This document shows, piece by piece, positions 50,915-60,370 of a stretch of DNA of 64,000 bases (within the stretch, counting starts at the first letter, position 1; every line of letters begins with the position of its first letter). Origin of the DNA: Acidobacteriota bacterium (lineage in GTDB: Bacteria; Acidobacteriota; Thermoanaerobaculia; Multivoradales; JBCCEF01); the NCBI GenBank assembly GCA_039030395.1, contig JBCCEF010000003.1, positions 62,001 to 126,000 of the forward strand. Reading direction: 5' to 3'. The translations under genes were made by a program, and so were the position numbers. The notes under the pieces were generated by a model that saw only the letters and a program-made list of their open reading frames with translations, had not been told where the DNA came from and did not search any database.

Positions 50915-51973
50915 ATGCCGAAACCCCTGAGTCGCCGTACTTTCATCGCCGCCAGCGGAGGTGCCGCTCTCGCCTTGGGTCTGAATCGTCGCGCATCCGG
51001 CGGGCCGCCGCCGGCCGGCGGCAGCTATCCGGTCAAAGTGGTGTCTTCGGCGAACGGCCTGGAGGCGACCCGCCTCGCCTATCAACGGATCGTCGCCGGC
51101 GCCGACACCCTCGACGCGGTGGTCGCCGGGGTCAACCTGGTGGAGGACGACCCGCAAGATCTCACCGTCGGCCTGGGCGGCTTGCCGAACGAGGACGGGG
51201 TGGTGGAACTGGATGCCGCTGCCATGCACGGCCCGACCCACCGGGCCGGTGCCGTTGCCTCGCTCCGGGGGATCCGCAATCCCTCGAAGGTGGCCGTCGA
51301 AGTACTGCGCGAGACGGACCACGTTTTGTTGGTCGGCGAAGGGGCTCTGCGTTTTGCCCGCGCCCAGGGCTTCGAGGAGGAGAATCTCCTCAGCGACAAA
51401 GCGCGCCGCATCTGGCTCTACTGGAAGCAGTCCTTGTCCGAGAAGGACGATTGGATTCCGCCGGCTGAGGACGATCTCGATCCGGCGGTGCGCAAGTTCT
51501 TCCGACTCGACGAGCGCCCCACGGGGACCATTCACTGCGGCGCCTTGGACGCCGCCGGCAACCGCTCCTGTGTCACCACCACTAGCGGTCTGGCGTTCAA
51601 GATTCCCGGCCGGGTGGGCGATTCGCCGATCATCGGCGCCGGCCTCTACGTGGACAACGGCGTCGGCTCTTGCGGCAGCACCGGCCGCGGCGAGGCCAAC
51701 CTGCAGAACCTCTGCAGCTTCGCGGCGGTGGAGCTGATGCGCGGCGGCATGGCGCCGGTGGACGCCGGACTGGAGATCCTGCGTCGCGTCGCCGAGACCT
51801 CCGAGCCTCGCCTGCTCGATGCCGAGGGACGTCCGGACTTCGGGCTGAAGTTCTATCTCATCGGACCGAACGGCGACCACGCCGGCGTCACCATGTGGGG
51901 ACCGGCGAAATTCGCCGTCACCGACGCTGCCGGCACCCGCCACGAGGACTGCGCGGCGCTCTTCGAGAAGTAG
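50915..51973 (+). CDS. N4-(beta-N-acetylglucosaminyl)-L-asparaginase, Tat-exported
   Basis: An Ntn-hydrolase that cleaves GlcNAc-Asn bonds of glycoproteins. The 352-residue precursor has a twin-arginine signal (SRRTFIAASGGAALALG). The alpha-subunit part has VGLGGLPNEDGVVELDA and MHGPTHRAGAVASL. Autocleavage should occur before the nucleophile Thr in RPTGTIHCGALDAAG (near residue 206), and the beta subunit carries GDSPIIGAGLYVDN and GSTGRGE. All are diagnostic for glycosylasparaginase rather than type II asparaginase. Confidence 0.88.
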   Translation: MPKPLSRRTFIAASGGAALALGLNRRASGGPPPAGGSYPVKVVSSANGLEATRLAYQRIVAGADTLDAVVAGVNLVEDDPQDLTVGLGGLPNEDGVVELDAAAMHGPTHRAGAVASLRGIRNPSKVAVEVLRETDHVLLVGEGALRFARAQGFEEENLLSDKARRIWLYWKQSLSEKDDWIPPAEDDLDPAVRKFFRLDERPTGTIHCGALDAAGNRSCVTTTSGLAFKIPGRVGDSPIIGAGLYVDNGVGSCGSTGRGEANLQNLCSFAAVELMRGGMAPVDAGLEILRRVAETSEPRLLDAEGRPDFGLKFYLIGPNGDHAGVTMWGPAKFAVTDAAGTRHEDCAALFEK

Positions 51974-52027
51974 AAAGATCCTCAAAGGTCGGGGCGGCGA
52001 CGCTTCGGCCCTCTTCGAAACACGGCC

Positions 52028-54430
52028 ATGCTCGTCTACCAGCTCTTCACCCCTCTGCTGTATTTCGCCATCGCCGCGGCCGTCGCCGGAGTGGTCCACC
52101 GCTGGGTGCTGCCGCTCCGGCGGTCGATGCTGTTGGCGTTGCTCGTTCTGCCTCTCGTCTTCACCGGTAAGGCCCTGCTCACGGGACAGGTCTACGGTCC
52201 CTACGATCGGGCCTACGACGCCCTACCTTTCTCGTCGGTCAAGGAGGAACTCGGGGTGGACGGCCCATCCCGGGGCGAGTTGCACGACCTCTACACCCAG
52301 ATCGCGCCCTGGCATCGGGCGGTGCGCCATGCCTGGTCCGAAGGCGACTGGCCGCTGCTCAACCCCTTCACCCTGGCCGGGGATGTGCTGTTGGGCTCCG
52401 CCCAGCCGGCGCCCTTTTACCCGCCCAATCTCATCTCCCTGCTGCTGCCGCTGCCGCTGGCGCTGACCTTCCTGGCAACCCTTCAGCTCTACCTGGCGGC
52501 TCTGGCGGCCTTTGTCCTATGCCGGGAAGTGGGCTGCGGGCGACGAGCCGCCCTGCTCGGCGCCGCCGGATGGATGGCGATGAGCGGCACCCTCTTCTGG
52601 GTGGGTTGGCCCATCGGCGCGGCGCTGGCGCTGTTGCCGGCGACCCTGGCAGCGGTCCACCAGGTGGTGCGCGATGCGGGCCGGCGGAGCGCGCTCTTTC
52701 TCGCCGTGGCGCTCGCCCTGGCGCTCCTGGCGGGACATCCGGAGACGGCTGCCCATCATGTTCTGGTGGGCTCGTTTTTCGGCCTTTGGTGGATGGCGAC
52801 GCAGCCGGCGAAGGGTTGGCTGCGCATGGTTGCCTTCGCCTTCGCCGGCGGTGCTCTGGCCCTTGCCTTCTCGGCAATCGCCGTCCTGCCGCTATGGGAC
52901 ACGGTCACCCAGACCTTCGAGTGGACTCGCCGGCAGGCGCTGCCGGCGGCGGCCGCGGAGTCCTTCGGTGAGCTGGTGAGCCGAGCCTTGCCCAACTTCA
53001 TACCCTTTGCTCACGGCGTGCCGGGACTTCGCCTGGCGGACCTGCCGAATTTCTTCCAGCCGCTGTCCGGTGCCTACGTCGGCAGCCTGCTGTTCGCCCC
53101 GGCGCTCCTCGGCGTTTTGGCGAAGCCGCCGGGCGACCGGTCGGCGAGCCGATGGCTGTGGCTGGTCGCCGGCCTGGTGGGCTTGGCCGCCGGAAGTCAT
53201 CTGCCGGGCATCGATCGCTTGCTGGGCCTCGTGCCCCCGTTCGACACGGTGATCCACGAACGGCTGATCGCCGTCACCGGGCTGGCCCTGTGCGTGCTGG
53301 CGGCCTTCGGCTGCGACGCCTGGCTCGCTGGACGGGTTTCGGGCCGGCGGCTGGCGGTGCTGACCGCCGCCGTCTTCCTCGGCCTGGTGGTGTCGCTGGC
53401 CTTCTTGTGGTCGTCGCTGGTCGAGCGCGGGGCGGGTGAGCACCTCCCCCTCCACGGGGCTCTGCTGCTGGCGCCGCTTCTCCTGTGGCTGCCCTTTTCG
53501 CTCTCCCATCGGCGCCGCACTCTGGCCTTTATCGCCCTTCTGGCCTTGCTCCTGGTGCAGCGGGCGGGGGAGATGGGGAACCTCTACCCGGTCAGCCGGT
53601 TGGACACCTTCTATCCGCCTCTCGCCGCCCTGGAGTTGCCGGAGGACCTGGAGGCCCCGTCGCGGTTCGTCGGCTTTGGCTTCACCCTGTTCCCCAACCA
53701 GGCGGCGCACTACCGGCTGGAGGATCCGCGTGGCTACCAGGCGCTACGCCACGCGGCCTTCCGCCAGACCTTTCCCCTATGGGTGGCGAAGGACGGACCC
53801 TGGTGGTACACCTCGGTGAGCGATTTCACCCGGCCCTTCCTGGGGTTTCTCAACGTGCGCTATGCCCTGACACCGGCGGATCGCTCCGTCGGTGGCTGGC
53901 AACGGCTGAGAGCGGGCGAAGGATGGGCGATTTGGCGCAACCCATGGGTCCTCGAGCGTGCCTTCCTGCCCCGGCGGGTGCGCTGCGGCGTGCAGCCGGG
54001 GTCGCGGCTGGAGGAGATGTCGCGGGCGCGAAGCTTCTCCGAGGTCGCCTGGATCGACGACGCCTGCGGTGAACTGCCGGGGGATGGCGTGCGGGAGATC
54101 GCCAACGGCCGCGGCGAGTTGACGGTGCGCTCCGACGGCACCGGCTATGCCCTCGACGCCCGCCTGGAAGAACCCACCTGGATGGTGGTGTCCAACGTCG
54201 CCTGGCGCGGCTGGCGAGCGCGACTGGCGAATGGTGAGGAGATCCCCGTGGTGCGAGCGAATCACGCCTTCCTCGGTCTCCGGCTGCCCGCCGGTGAGCA
54301 TCAGGTGCGGTTGTTCTTTCGCCCGCGATCCTTCGAGTTGGGGCTGGGGATCACCGCGCTGGCCATAGCGGCGTGGCTGGCAATCGGCGGTTGGCGAGCG
54401 ATCTCACGGCTCAACGCCTCGCGATCCTGA
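52028..54430 (+). CDS. YfhO-like multispan membrane protein
   Basis: An 800-residue membrane protein with about 12-13 helices in the first 530 residues and an extracytoplasmic beta-rich C-terminal domain. The periplasmic first loop has LFTPLLYFA then PFSSVKEELGVDG and WHRAVRHAWSEGDWPLLNP, and a late segment reads RYALTPADRSVGGWQRL. This layout (GT-C-like core plus C-terminal domain and final helix) fits the YfhO/GtrII-type family, which adds sugars to lipids or teichoic acids. The glycan acceptor is unknown. It is 54 nt after the asparaginase gene. Confidence 0.7.
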   Translation: MLVYQLFTPLLYFAIAAAVAGVVHRWVLPLRRSMLLALLVLPLVFTGKALLTGQVYGPYDRAYDALPFSSVKEELGVDGPSRGELHDLYTQIAPWHRAVRHAWSEGDWPLLNPFTLAGDVLLGSAQPAPFYPPNLISLLLPLPLALTFLATLQLYLAALAAFVLCREVGCGRRAALLGAAGWMAMSGTLFWVGWPIGAALALLPATLAAVHQVVRDAGRRSALFLAVALALALLAGHPETAAHHVLVGSFFGLWWMATQPAKGWLRMVAFAFAGGALALAFSAIAVLPLWDTVTQTFEWTRRQALPAAAAESFGELVSRALPNFIPFAHGVPGLRLADLPNFFQPLSGAYVGSLLFAPALLGVLAKPPGDRSASRWLWLVAGLVGLAAGSHLPGIDRLLGLVPPFDTVIHERLIAVTGLALCVLAAFGCDAWLAGRVSGRRLAVLTAAVFLGLVVSLAFLWSSLVERGAGEHLPLHGALLLAPLLLWLPFSLSHRRRTLAFIALLALLLVQRAGEMGNLYPVSRLDTFYPPLAALELPEDLEAPSRFVGFGFTLFPNQAAHYRLEDPRGYQALRHAAFRQTFPLWVAKDGPWWYTSVSDFTRPFLGFLNVRYALTPADRSVGGWQRLRAGEGWAIWRNPWVLERAFLPRRVRCGVQPGSRLEEMSRARSFSEVAWIDDACGELPGDGVREIANGRGELTVRSDGTGYALDARLEEPTWMVVSNVAWRGWRARLANGEEIPVVRANHAFLGLRLPAGEHQVRLFFRPRSFELGLGITALAIAAWLAIGGWRAISRLNASRS

Positions 54431-54781
54431 AGTTGCTCTAGCTGCCCGGGTGACGGCGTTTCTTCGGCGATGGACTCAGCATCCCCGTTCGACCGGGATC
54501 GAACGAGTTGATGAGTCAACGGCACGAGACGCCGCCGCGTAGTTGTGGGAGTTCTGTCCAGGATGCGCGCCGCTGGATCACTCTTTTGACCAGAGCATCG
54601 ACCCGGTGCAGGGTCGCAATCGAGGGCCGCTGCCCCGGGCGGACGGCAGACGCCGTTCCCTTCGCACCCGCGTGTGCCGAGACTTTGTTCCGTAGATCCT
54701 TTCTGGGATACAAGTGTCCAAATCTCATCGCCGATACCTTCCCGCAAGCACCGATCAAAGGGCGCCGTTGGACCTCCTGTG
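54431..54781. other. Non-coding stretch before the kinase gene
   Basis: 351 nt with no credible gene. It holds an inverted repeat GTTCGA-CCGGGA-TCGAAC at 54487-54504, which looks like a T-arm but has no accompanying cloverleaf. No clear promoter was identified. Confidence 0.6.
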
Positions 54782-57700
54782 ATGGCCTCCAACGGTACTT
54801 CCGATCTGTGGCTCCGAGCCGCGAAGATTCTCGGTCATGCGCTCGACCTACCCACTTCCGAGCGTGGTGCCTATGTCGCCGAGGCCTGCGGTGGCGATCG
54901 GGCGCTCCGCCGCGAAGTGGAGCGTCTGTTGGTCATCGACACCTCCGTTGCCGATGCTTACGACCGTCCGATCTTTGATTTTCGCGCCGGGCCGGTGCCG
55001 CGCGACCCGGACCGCATTGCCGGTTTCGAGTTGTCCGGCAAGATCGGCGAGGGCGGCATGTCGACCGTTTTTCGCGGCACGGCGGCCGAAGAGGGGCACT
55101 CGAGACCGGTGGCGATCAAGGTGCTGCGCCGGGGCCTGGAGAGCGAAGAGATGATCCGGCGTTTCCGCCGGGAAGGGGAGATCCTGGCGGGCTTGCGGCA
55201 TCCCTACATTGTCGCGTTGCACGGCGGTGGCATGCTCGAGGATGGGCGTCCTTATCTGGTGATGCCCTTGGTCGAGGGGCTGCCGGTGGATGCGTTCTGT
55301 GGTCCCCTGAATCTGGGCCAACGCCTGAACCTGTTCGCGAAGATCTGCGACGCCGTGCAATACGCCCATCGCAGTCTGGTCGTCCACCGTGACTTGAAGC
55401 CATCGAACATTCTGATCACGGCGGACGGCGAGCCGCGGCTACTCGATTTCGGCATCTCTACGCTGCTCGATCCGTTGACCGACCACCCACTGACCCGAAC
55501 ACGAACCGACCTGCGCCTGCTGACGCCGGCCTACGCCGCGCCGGAGCAGATTTCGGGTGGTGCGATCTCCACCGCCTGCGATGTCTACGCCCTGGGCACT
55601 CTCCTCTACGAGCTCACCACCAACCGCCGACCGTTCGGCGACGACCTGGACAACGAGGACGAGGGTCTATCGGAAAGAGCGCTGCTGGCAGCCAAGTGCG
55701 CACACGATCCGGTGCGGCCGAGCGACCGCGTCGACGACGCCGAGCCGTCCGGCCGACAGCTTCGGCGGCAGCTGCGCGGCGATCTCGACGCCATTGTCTT
55801 GCAGGCCATGGCCCTACGGCCGCAAGATCGCTACGAGTCGGTGGGGCACCTGGCGGAAGACCTGCGCCGGCATCTCGAGAACCGTCCAGTGCGGGCGCGG
55901 CCGGGACGCTGGACATACCGCGCCGGCAAGTTTCTGGCCCGCCACCGGCTCGGCCTGGCGCTAGCGGGCGTCGTTGTTCTAGCGCTCAGCGCCGTGACCT
56001 TGGAGCGCGAGCGTCAGCGTTCGAGGGCGGAGCAGGCGGTGCAGCGGGCGGAGAGCGTCAAAGGGTTTCTGACCTCGATACTCGAGGAGGCCGAGCCGGT
56101 CCAGGGATCCGGTCTGGATGTGCCGCTGCGACAGGTGCTGGCCGGCAGCTCGCGGCGGCTGGCCGATCTGGCGGACGAGCCCGAGGTGCAGACTGAGCTC
56201 ATGCTGTTGCTCGGCTCCATCTACTTGAGCCTAGAGGAGCCGGAGGTGGCGTCACCGCTGCTGGAGGACGGCTGGAGGATCCGCCGGGCGGTCTTCGGTC
56301 CGGATGATCCGTCGACGGCTGAAGGCTTGTGTGCTTTGGGACGCCGGGATCTGCTGAGCGGCGAGCTCGACGCGGCGGAAGAGCGCCTGGGGCAGGCGGT
56401 GGCGGTGCTGCGGCGGTCGGCCACGAAAGGCTCGACCAACCTGGCCTACTGCTTGAACGAGTTGGCCAACGTACACGAGCGTCGCCCCGACTTCGAGGCG
56501 GCGGAGAGGGTTTACCGCGAAGCCTACGAAACCGCTCTGCACCAGCACGGCCCTGCCGGTGAGCGGACACTGATCATAGGAATCAATCTGGCGAATCTGT
56601 TGAGGCAGCGGGGCCAGCTCGTTCAATCGGAAGCTCTACTCGAAGAGCTGATCCGTCGATTCGATGCGGCCCCGGTGGGTGCCGTCGTGCATGGCTTGGC
56701 GCTGTCGAACCTGGCGGTGGTGCGCTTCCAGGCGGGCCACACAGAGGGGGCCGAGTCGGCCTTCCGCCAGTCCTTGGAGCTCTACCGCCGAATTCTGGGG
56801 CCGGCTCACCCAAAGACGCTCGTCGCATTGAGCAACCTGAGCATGGCCTTGCGCGACCTCGGTCAGCTCGACGAAGCTCACGGCCTGCTCAAAGAGCGCC
56901 TGGCCCTGGTCGCGGATACCGCTGGCAAGGCGTCCCCTGTCAGAGCGAAAGCACTCGAGGATCTGGGGGCCCTCGAGCAGCGGCAGGGCCTGCTCAACGC
57001 CGCCGAGGAACACCTTCGACAGGGCCTGGAGCTGAATCGCCTACTCCACGGGGACGACCACCTGAAGGTGGCGACTGCCGCCAACTCTCTGGGAAGTGTC
57101 CTGCTGACCGCTGACCAGCCCACCCAAGCGTTGGAGCTGTTCGCGGAGGCCGCGAGGCTGCGTTCGGCAGCTCTCGGTGAGGACCACCCCAGTTCGGCCA
57201 TCAGCCTCGCCAACCGCGGCCGAGCGCAGACGGCCCTCAGCCGGTTTCGAAAGGCCCAGGAGGACCTCGAGCTGGCCCATGGAAGGCTGCGGGACCATCT
57301 CGGGGCCGAGCACTGGATCACCGCACTAGCGGCCGCCTGGCGAGCCCGCGCGTCACGGCTGGCCGGCGATCTCGACGCCGCCCGCGTGCACATTGCCTCC
57401 GCCATCGAACGACTGGAGGCGAACCCGTCGTGGTCACCGGTGTCGGAGCAAATCCGTGTCGAGTGGGCGGTCCAAGAACTCGAAGAGGGTCGGAGATACG
57501 CGGCAGCGCGCGCGCTGGAAACGGCCCTTCAGCGGCTGGAGCCAGCCTATGGCGAGGCCCATCCCTGGCCGGTCCAGGTACGCCTGCTGCTGGCCGAGTC
57601 GCTGGCGGAAGATGACCCCGAGGCATCGCGCCAGCTCCTCGGCCGGATTCAGCGCGACTGGCCACCCAACTGGGGGCCGGCCCACTGGCGGCGACAGCAG

Positions 57701-57850
57701 GTCGAGGCGCTCCATGCGCTGACGGACGGCGGCGAAACGGTTTCCCTGGGTCGTACGGTGTTGCGGCTGCAGGGGTTGGCGGACGGCTCCGACCCGGTCG
57801 CTGCAGCCACGGCCCGCCGTCTGCTGCCGCGGCTGGTCGACGCTTCGTAG
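54782..57850 (+). CDS. Ser/Thr protein kinase with C-terminal TPR array
   Basis: A 1022-residue kinase of the PknB-like group. The kinase domain (about residues 78-355) has GEGGMSTV, VAIKVLRRG, catalytic HRDLKPSN near residue 201, the DFG loop LLDFGIST and the APE-like AAPEQISGG. A membrane helix follows (about 386-405), then ~580 residues of TPR units with repeated ALxNLAxxxxxxGxxxxAE patterns. Nothing like PASTA is seen. ATG 54782 is chosen because it directly precedes the usual leader (LWLRAAKILGHALDLP). It converges on the ECF sigma gene 9 nt away, a pairing common in Acidobacteriota and Planctomycetota. Confidence 0.9.
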   Translation: MASNGTSDLWLRAAKILGHALDLPTSERGAYVAEACGGDRALRREVERLLVIDTSVADAYDRPIFDFRAGPVPRDPDRIAGFELSGKIGEGGMSTVFRGTAAEEGHSRPVAIKVLRRGLESEEMIRRFRREGEILAGLRHPYIVALHGGGMLEDGRPYLVMPLVEGLPVDAFCGPLNLGQRLNLFAKICDAVQYAHRSLVVHRDLKPSNILITADGEPRLLDFGISTLLDPLTDHPLTRTRTDLRLLTPAYAAPEQISGGAISTACDVYALGTLLYELTTNRRPFGDDLDNEDEGLSERALLAAKCAHDPVRPSDRVDDAEPSGRQLRRQLRGDLDAIVLQAMALRPQDRYESVGHLAEDLRRHLENRPVRARPGRWTYRAGKFLARHRLGLALAGVVVLALSAVTLERERQRSRAEQAVQRAESVKGFLTSILEEAEPVQGSGLDVPLRQVLAGSSRRLADLADEPEVQTELMLLLGSIYLSLEEPEVASPLLEDGWRIRRAVFGPDDPSTAEGLCALGRRDLLSGELDAAEERLGQAVAVLRRSATKGSTNLAYCLNELANVHERRPDFEAAERVYREAYETALHQHGPAGERTLIIGINLANLLRQRGQLVQSEALLEELIRRFDAAPVGAVVHGLALSNLAVVRFQAGHTEGAESAFRQSLELYRRILGPAHPKTLVALSNLSMALRDLGQLDEAHGLLKERLALVADTAGKASPVRAKALEDLGALEQRQGLLNAAEEHLRQGLELNRLLHGDDHLKVATAANSLGSVLLTADQPTQALELFAEAARLRSAALGEDHPSSAISLANRGRAQTALSRFRKAQEDLELAHGRLRDHLGAEHWITALAAAWRARASRLAGDLDAARVHIASAIERLEANPSWSPVSEQIRVEWAVQELEEGRRYAAARALETALQRLEPAYGEAHPWPVQVRLLLAESLAEDDPEASRQLLGRIQRDWPPNWGPAHWRRQQVEALHALTDGGETVSLGRTVLRLQGLADGSDPVAAATARRLLPRLVDAS

Positions 57851-57859
57851 AAGCGGCGA

Positions 57860-58546
57860 TCAGCGGCCCGCGGCGCTGCCCAAATCGCGGGCCAATTCGC
57901 GGGCCAGCCATCGCCGCGCCACTCGCCAGTCGCGCTCGACGGTGGGCAAGGACACTTCCAAGGCTTCGGCAATTTCCGGCAGGGTCAGGCCGCCGAAGTA
58001 GCGCAGCTCCACCACCTGGCCACGGCGCGAATCCACCTCCTCCAGTCGGTGTAGGGCGTCGTGCAAGGTGAGCACGGCTGCGATGTCCAGGGTCGCCGGC
58101 TCGGGTACGGCGCGCGCCCAATCCAGGGGTAGCCGGACGGCATCGCCACCGCGTTTCGCGGACGAGCGAGAGCGCAGGTGGTCCACCAGCACACTGCGTA
58201 GCACCCTGGCGGCCAGAGCGAAGAACTGACCTCGGCCGGCGAATCCGCTCAACGGCACTCCCACCAGCCGAAGGTACGCCTCGTTCACCATCGCCGTGGG
58301 ATGGAGCGTGACGTCGTCGGGGGCGTCGTACATCTGTTGGCGGGCGAGAGCCTTGAGTTCACCGACGAGTCTCGGCATCAGCTGATCGAGGGCGCGGCGA
58401 TCACCCTCTGCCCAACGCTGAAGCAGCGCCGTGACCTCACCACCGGCCCTCCCGATGGGTTCTTCCCCGATCTCCCCGCTCGGCTCCTGGGTCTCATCCA
58501 TGTCGGTGGCGAGGTGGGTCGCCTCGTCTTGATGGGTTTCTCTCAC
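57860..58546 (-). CDS. ECF-type sigma factor (TIGR02999-like)
   Basis: A 228-residue sigma factor of the ECF group often found beside TPR Ser/Thr kinases. It contains LPRLVGELKALARQQM (as MPRLVGELKALARQQ), TLHPTAMVNEAYLRLV, FFALAARVLRSVLVDHLRSR and the region-4 helix LTLPEIAEALEVSLPTVERD with WRVARRWLARELA. The first ~30 acidic residues are disordered; a downstream ATG could be used. It faces the kinase gene and its stop lies 9 nt from the kinase stop. A 6-bp hairpin (57841-57855) lies between. Confidence 0.88.
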   Translation of the reverse strand: MRETHQDEATHLATDMDETQEPSGEIGEEPIGRAGGEVTALLQRWAEGDRRALDQLMPRLVGELKALARQQMYDAPDDVTLHPTAMVNEAYLRLVGVPLSGFAGRGQFFALAARVLRSVLVDHLRSRSSAKRGGDAVRLPLDWARAVPEPATLDIAAVLTLHDALHRLEEVDSRRGQVVELRYFGGLTLPEIAEALEVSLPTVERDWRVARRWLARELARDLGSAAGR

Positions 58547-58733
58547 GGTCTCCGATCTATTGATTGAAAGCCATCCTCAACTGCCTGGCAGTGCTGCGAG
58601 GCTGTCGAAGGTGGGCGAGCCTCTGGGCGCCCGTGGGATGGATTTTGAGTTGCATTTTTTCAGGACGCAACTTCGTCATTTTCGAAACCCGACCATCAAC
58701 CCATACTAATGCCTCTAGCAAAGGAAAGGAAAA

Positions 58734-59537
58734 ATGGCAAAAGTCAAACGCTACTCAGTTCTCTCGGCCCTACTGGTGGCAGCGCTTACCCTGCTGACAT
58801 CACCTCTCAATGGACAGGTCAATGAGGACTACATCTATGAGATTCAATCCGTAGATGAGACGAACAAGTGCATTGACATCCAGGGGGCCAGTCAGAGCAA
58901 CGAAGCATTGGCACAAATCTACCCCTGCCACAATGGAATGAACCAACGATGGAAGTTCGTCAGCAATGGCTCCGGCCGCTATCGCATGATGGCCCTTCAC
59001 AGTCGGAAATGTCTTGACGTCAAGGGAGCCGACCAGGGCAGTGGTCGGAACGTCCAACAGTACACTTGCCACGGAGGAGCCAATCAACTCTGGGAGGTCA
59101 TTCCTTACGGAACGAACGTTGAGTTCAAAGTCCAACACAGCGACAAGTGTCTCGACGCCAGCAACGGAGACTTCTCAGGGCCGCTACCTTGGAATCCATT
59201 TAGGCGCAAGGACATCCTCGAGCAAGACGACTGCGACCACCAAGACCGACAGCAGTGGATCCTGGCAGTGAAAGCTATTTGCGGAAATGACATTTGTGAG
59301 CGGATCCAGGGCGAGAATCTGGTCGACTGCCCAGCGGATTGTGCACCTACCTGCGGCAACTCTCTGTGCGAATACGGCGAGAGCTATGAGACTTGCCCAG
59401 ACTGCGCTCCTAGCCCGACCCTTTGTGAGACGGACTGTACGGGTCGAGCCTGCACCGAGCACAGCGACTGCGCAGATCCAGGGTGTCCCCAAGGTTGGTG
59501 CGATCTCACCGGCACCTGCGACTGCCCTCAGATCTAG
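58734..59537 (+). CDS. Secreted ricin-B-type lectin with Cys-rich tail
   Basis: A 267-residue exported protein. After the signal peptide (cleavage near residue 28) comes a beta-trefoil (about 32-180) with the three Q-x-W sites QRW, QLW and QQW, the mark of ricin-B carbohydrate-binding domains. Asp residues in CIDIQG, CLDVKG and CLDASN are in the sugar-contact positions. The C-terminal ~85 residues are Cys-rich with two CGNxxCE..GE..xxCPxDC-like units. AAAGGAAAGG precedes ATG. The gene is AT-richer than neighbours. No catalytic domain is attached. Confidence 0.85.
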   Translation: MAKVKRYSVLSALLVAALTLLTSPLNGQVNEDYIYEIQSVDETNKCIDIQGASQSNEALAQIYPCHNGMNQRWKFVSNGSGRYRMMALHSRKCLDVKGADQGSGRNVQQYTCHGGANQLWEVIPYGTNVEFKVQHSDKCLDASNGDFSGPLPWNPFRRKDILEQDDCDHQDRQQWILAVKAICGNDICERIQGENLVDCPADCAPTCGNSLCEYGESYETCPDCAPSPTLCETDCTGRACTEHSDCADPGCPQGWCDLTGTCDCPQI

Positions 59538-59662
59538 TTCAAGTCCTGGAGCCTGCCGCCGAGGGAGCGAACTGCTCTCCCAGACCGCAACCTCGGCGGT
59601 ACCGTTTGCAACTCAGGACTTCTGCAATCCCGAGGATCTGCTCGAAGAACGGCGAGCGCCCC

Positions 59663-60223
59663 TCACGGCCACAGCCAACCGAAGACTCCCGCGGTCAGCA
59701 GACCGTAGGCGACGCCGTCGCAGATGCTCTTGAGGGTCGACGACCAGCTATGGCCGTACCAGTTGGCGTTGACCGGAATACAGCCTGCCCAGCCTAGGAT
59801 GGCCGCGGTACCGACCACCTGGAACACCTTCAGGTAGCTGGCACCTGCCGGCAGGGTTTGCGCACCGATGTAGGCGGCCAAGGTGCCGATCACCAGGCAG
59901 TGAACGAAGTGCAAGGCGAGATTCTTGCCCATGCCGGCCTGCCCCGCGGGCTTCAGAATCAGGAACCCGACCGGGCCACGGCGCATCCTCTCGAGAACCT
60001 CTTCGCTCTTCCAATCCGAGGGGTTCGCGGCATGAGGGATGGCGTATTGGCCGGGCGCCGCGGGTGCCTGTTTGTTGACCGCGTCAGCAAAGGCATCCTC
60101 ATCGGGCAGCTTGGCCCAATCCGACCGGTGGTGGGGTAAGACCATCCAGACGATGAAGCTGGCCAGGTGAACGACAACAGCGGACACCAAGATCGGCAAC
60201 CACAAGGATCCGAGGGTGACCAT
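59663..60223 (-). CDS. Hypothetical four-helix membrane protein
   Basis: A 186-residue protein with an N-terminal helix (WLPILVSAVVVHLASFIVW), a soluble segment with DWAKLPDEDAF and QYAIPHA, then three further helices (HFVHCLVIGTLAAYIG, ILGWAGCIPVNANWYG, VAYGLLTAGVFGWLWP). The pattern is recognisable as a conserved type of small membrane protein, but no named family is certain. It stands alone on the minus strand, with no overlap to neighbours. Function unknown. Confidence 0.65.
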   Translation of the reverse strand: MVTLGSLWLPILVSAVVVHLASFIVWMVLPHHRSDWAKLPDEDAFADAVNKQAPAAPGQYAIPHAANPSDWKSEEVLERMRRGPVGFLILKPAGQAGMGKNLALHFVHCLVIGTLAAYIGAQTLPAGASYLKVFQVVGTAAILGWAGCIPVNANWYGHSWSSTLKSICDGVAYGLLTAGVFGWLWP

Positions 60224-60370
60224 CGACTCCTCCCTTCCAGCCTGCGCGGGGCGCCAACGACCGCGATGATCGCAAGCTTCAGTTCATTGAATCGCGCGAT
60301 TCTACCAGCAGGCCACAGGCGGGTGGCGTTGGAGGGAGCCCGCGCAACCCTGGGGTACGACCTGCCCCAG

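Noticed and set aside
54487-54504. T-arm-like inverted repeat GTTCGA-CCGGGA-TCGAAC, possible tRNA remnant
   Set aside because: No acceptor, D or anticodon arm could be fitted on either strand.
57841-57855. Hairpin between the kinase and ECF sigma genes as a terminator
   Set aside because: The stem is only 6 bp and no T-tract follows on either strand.
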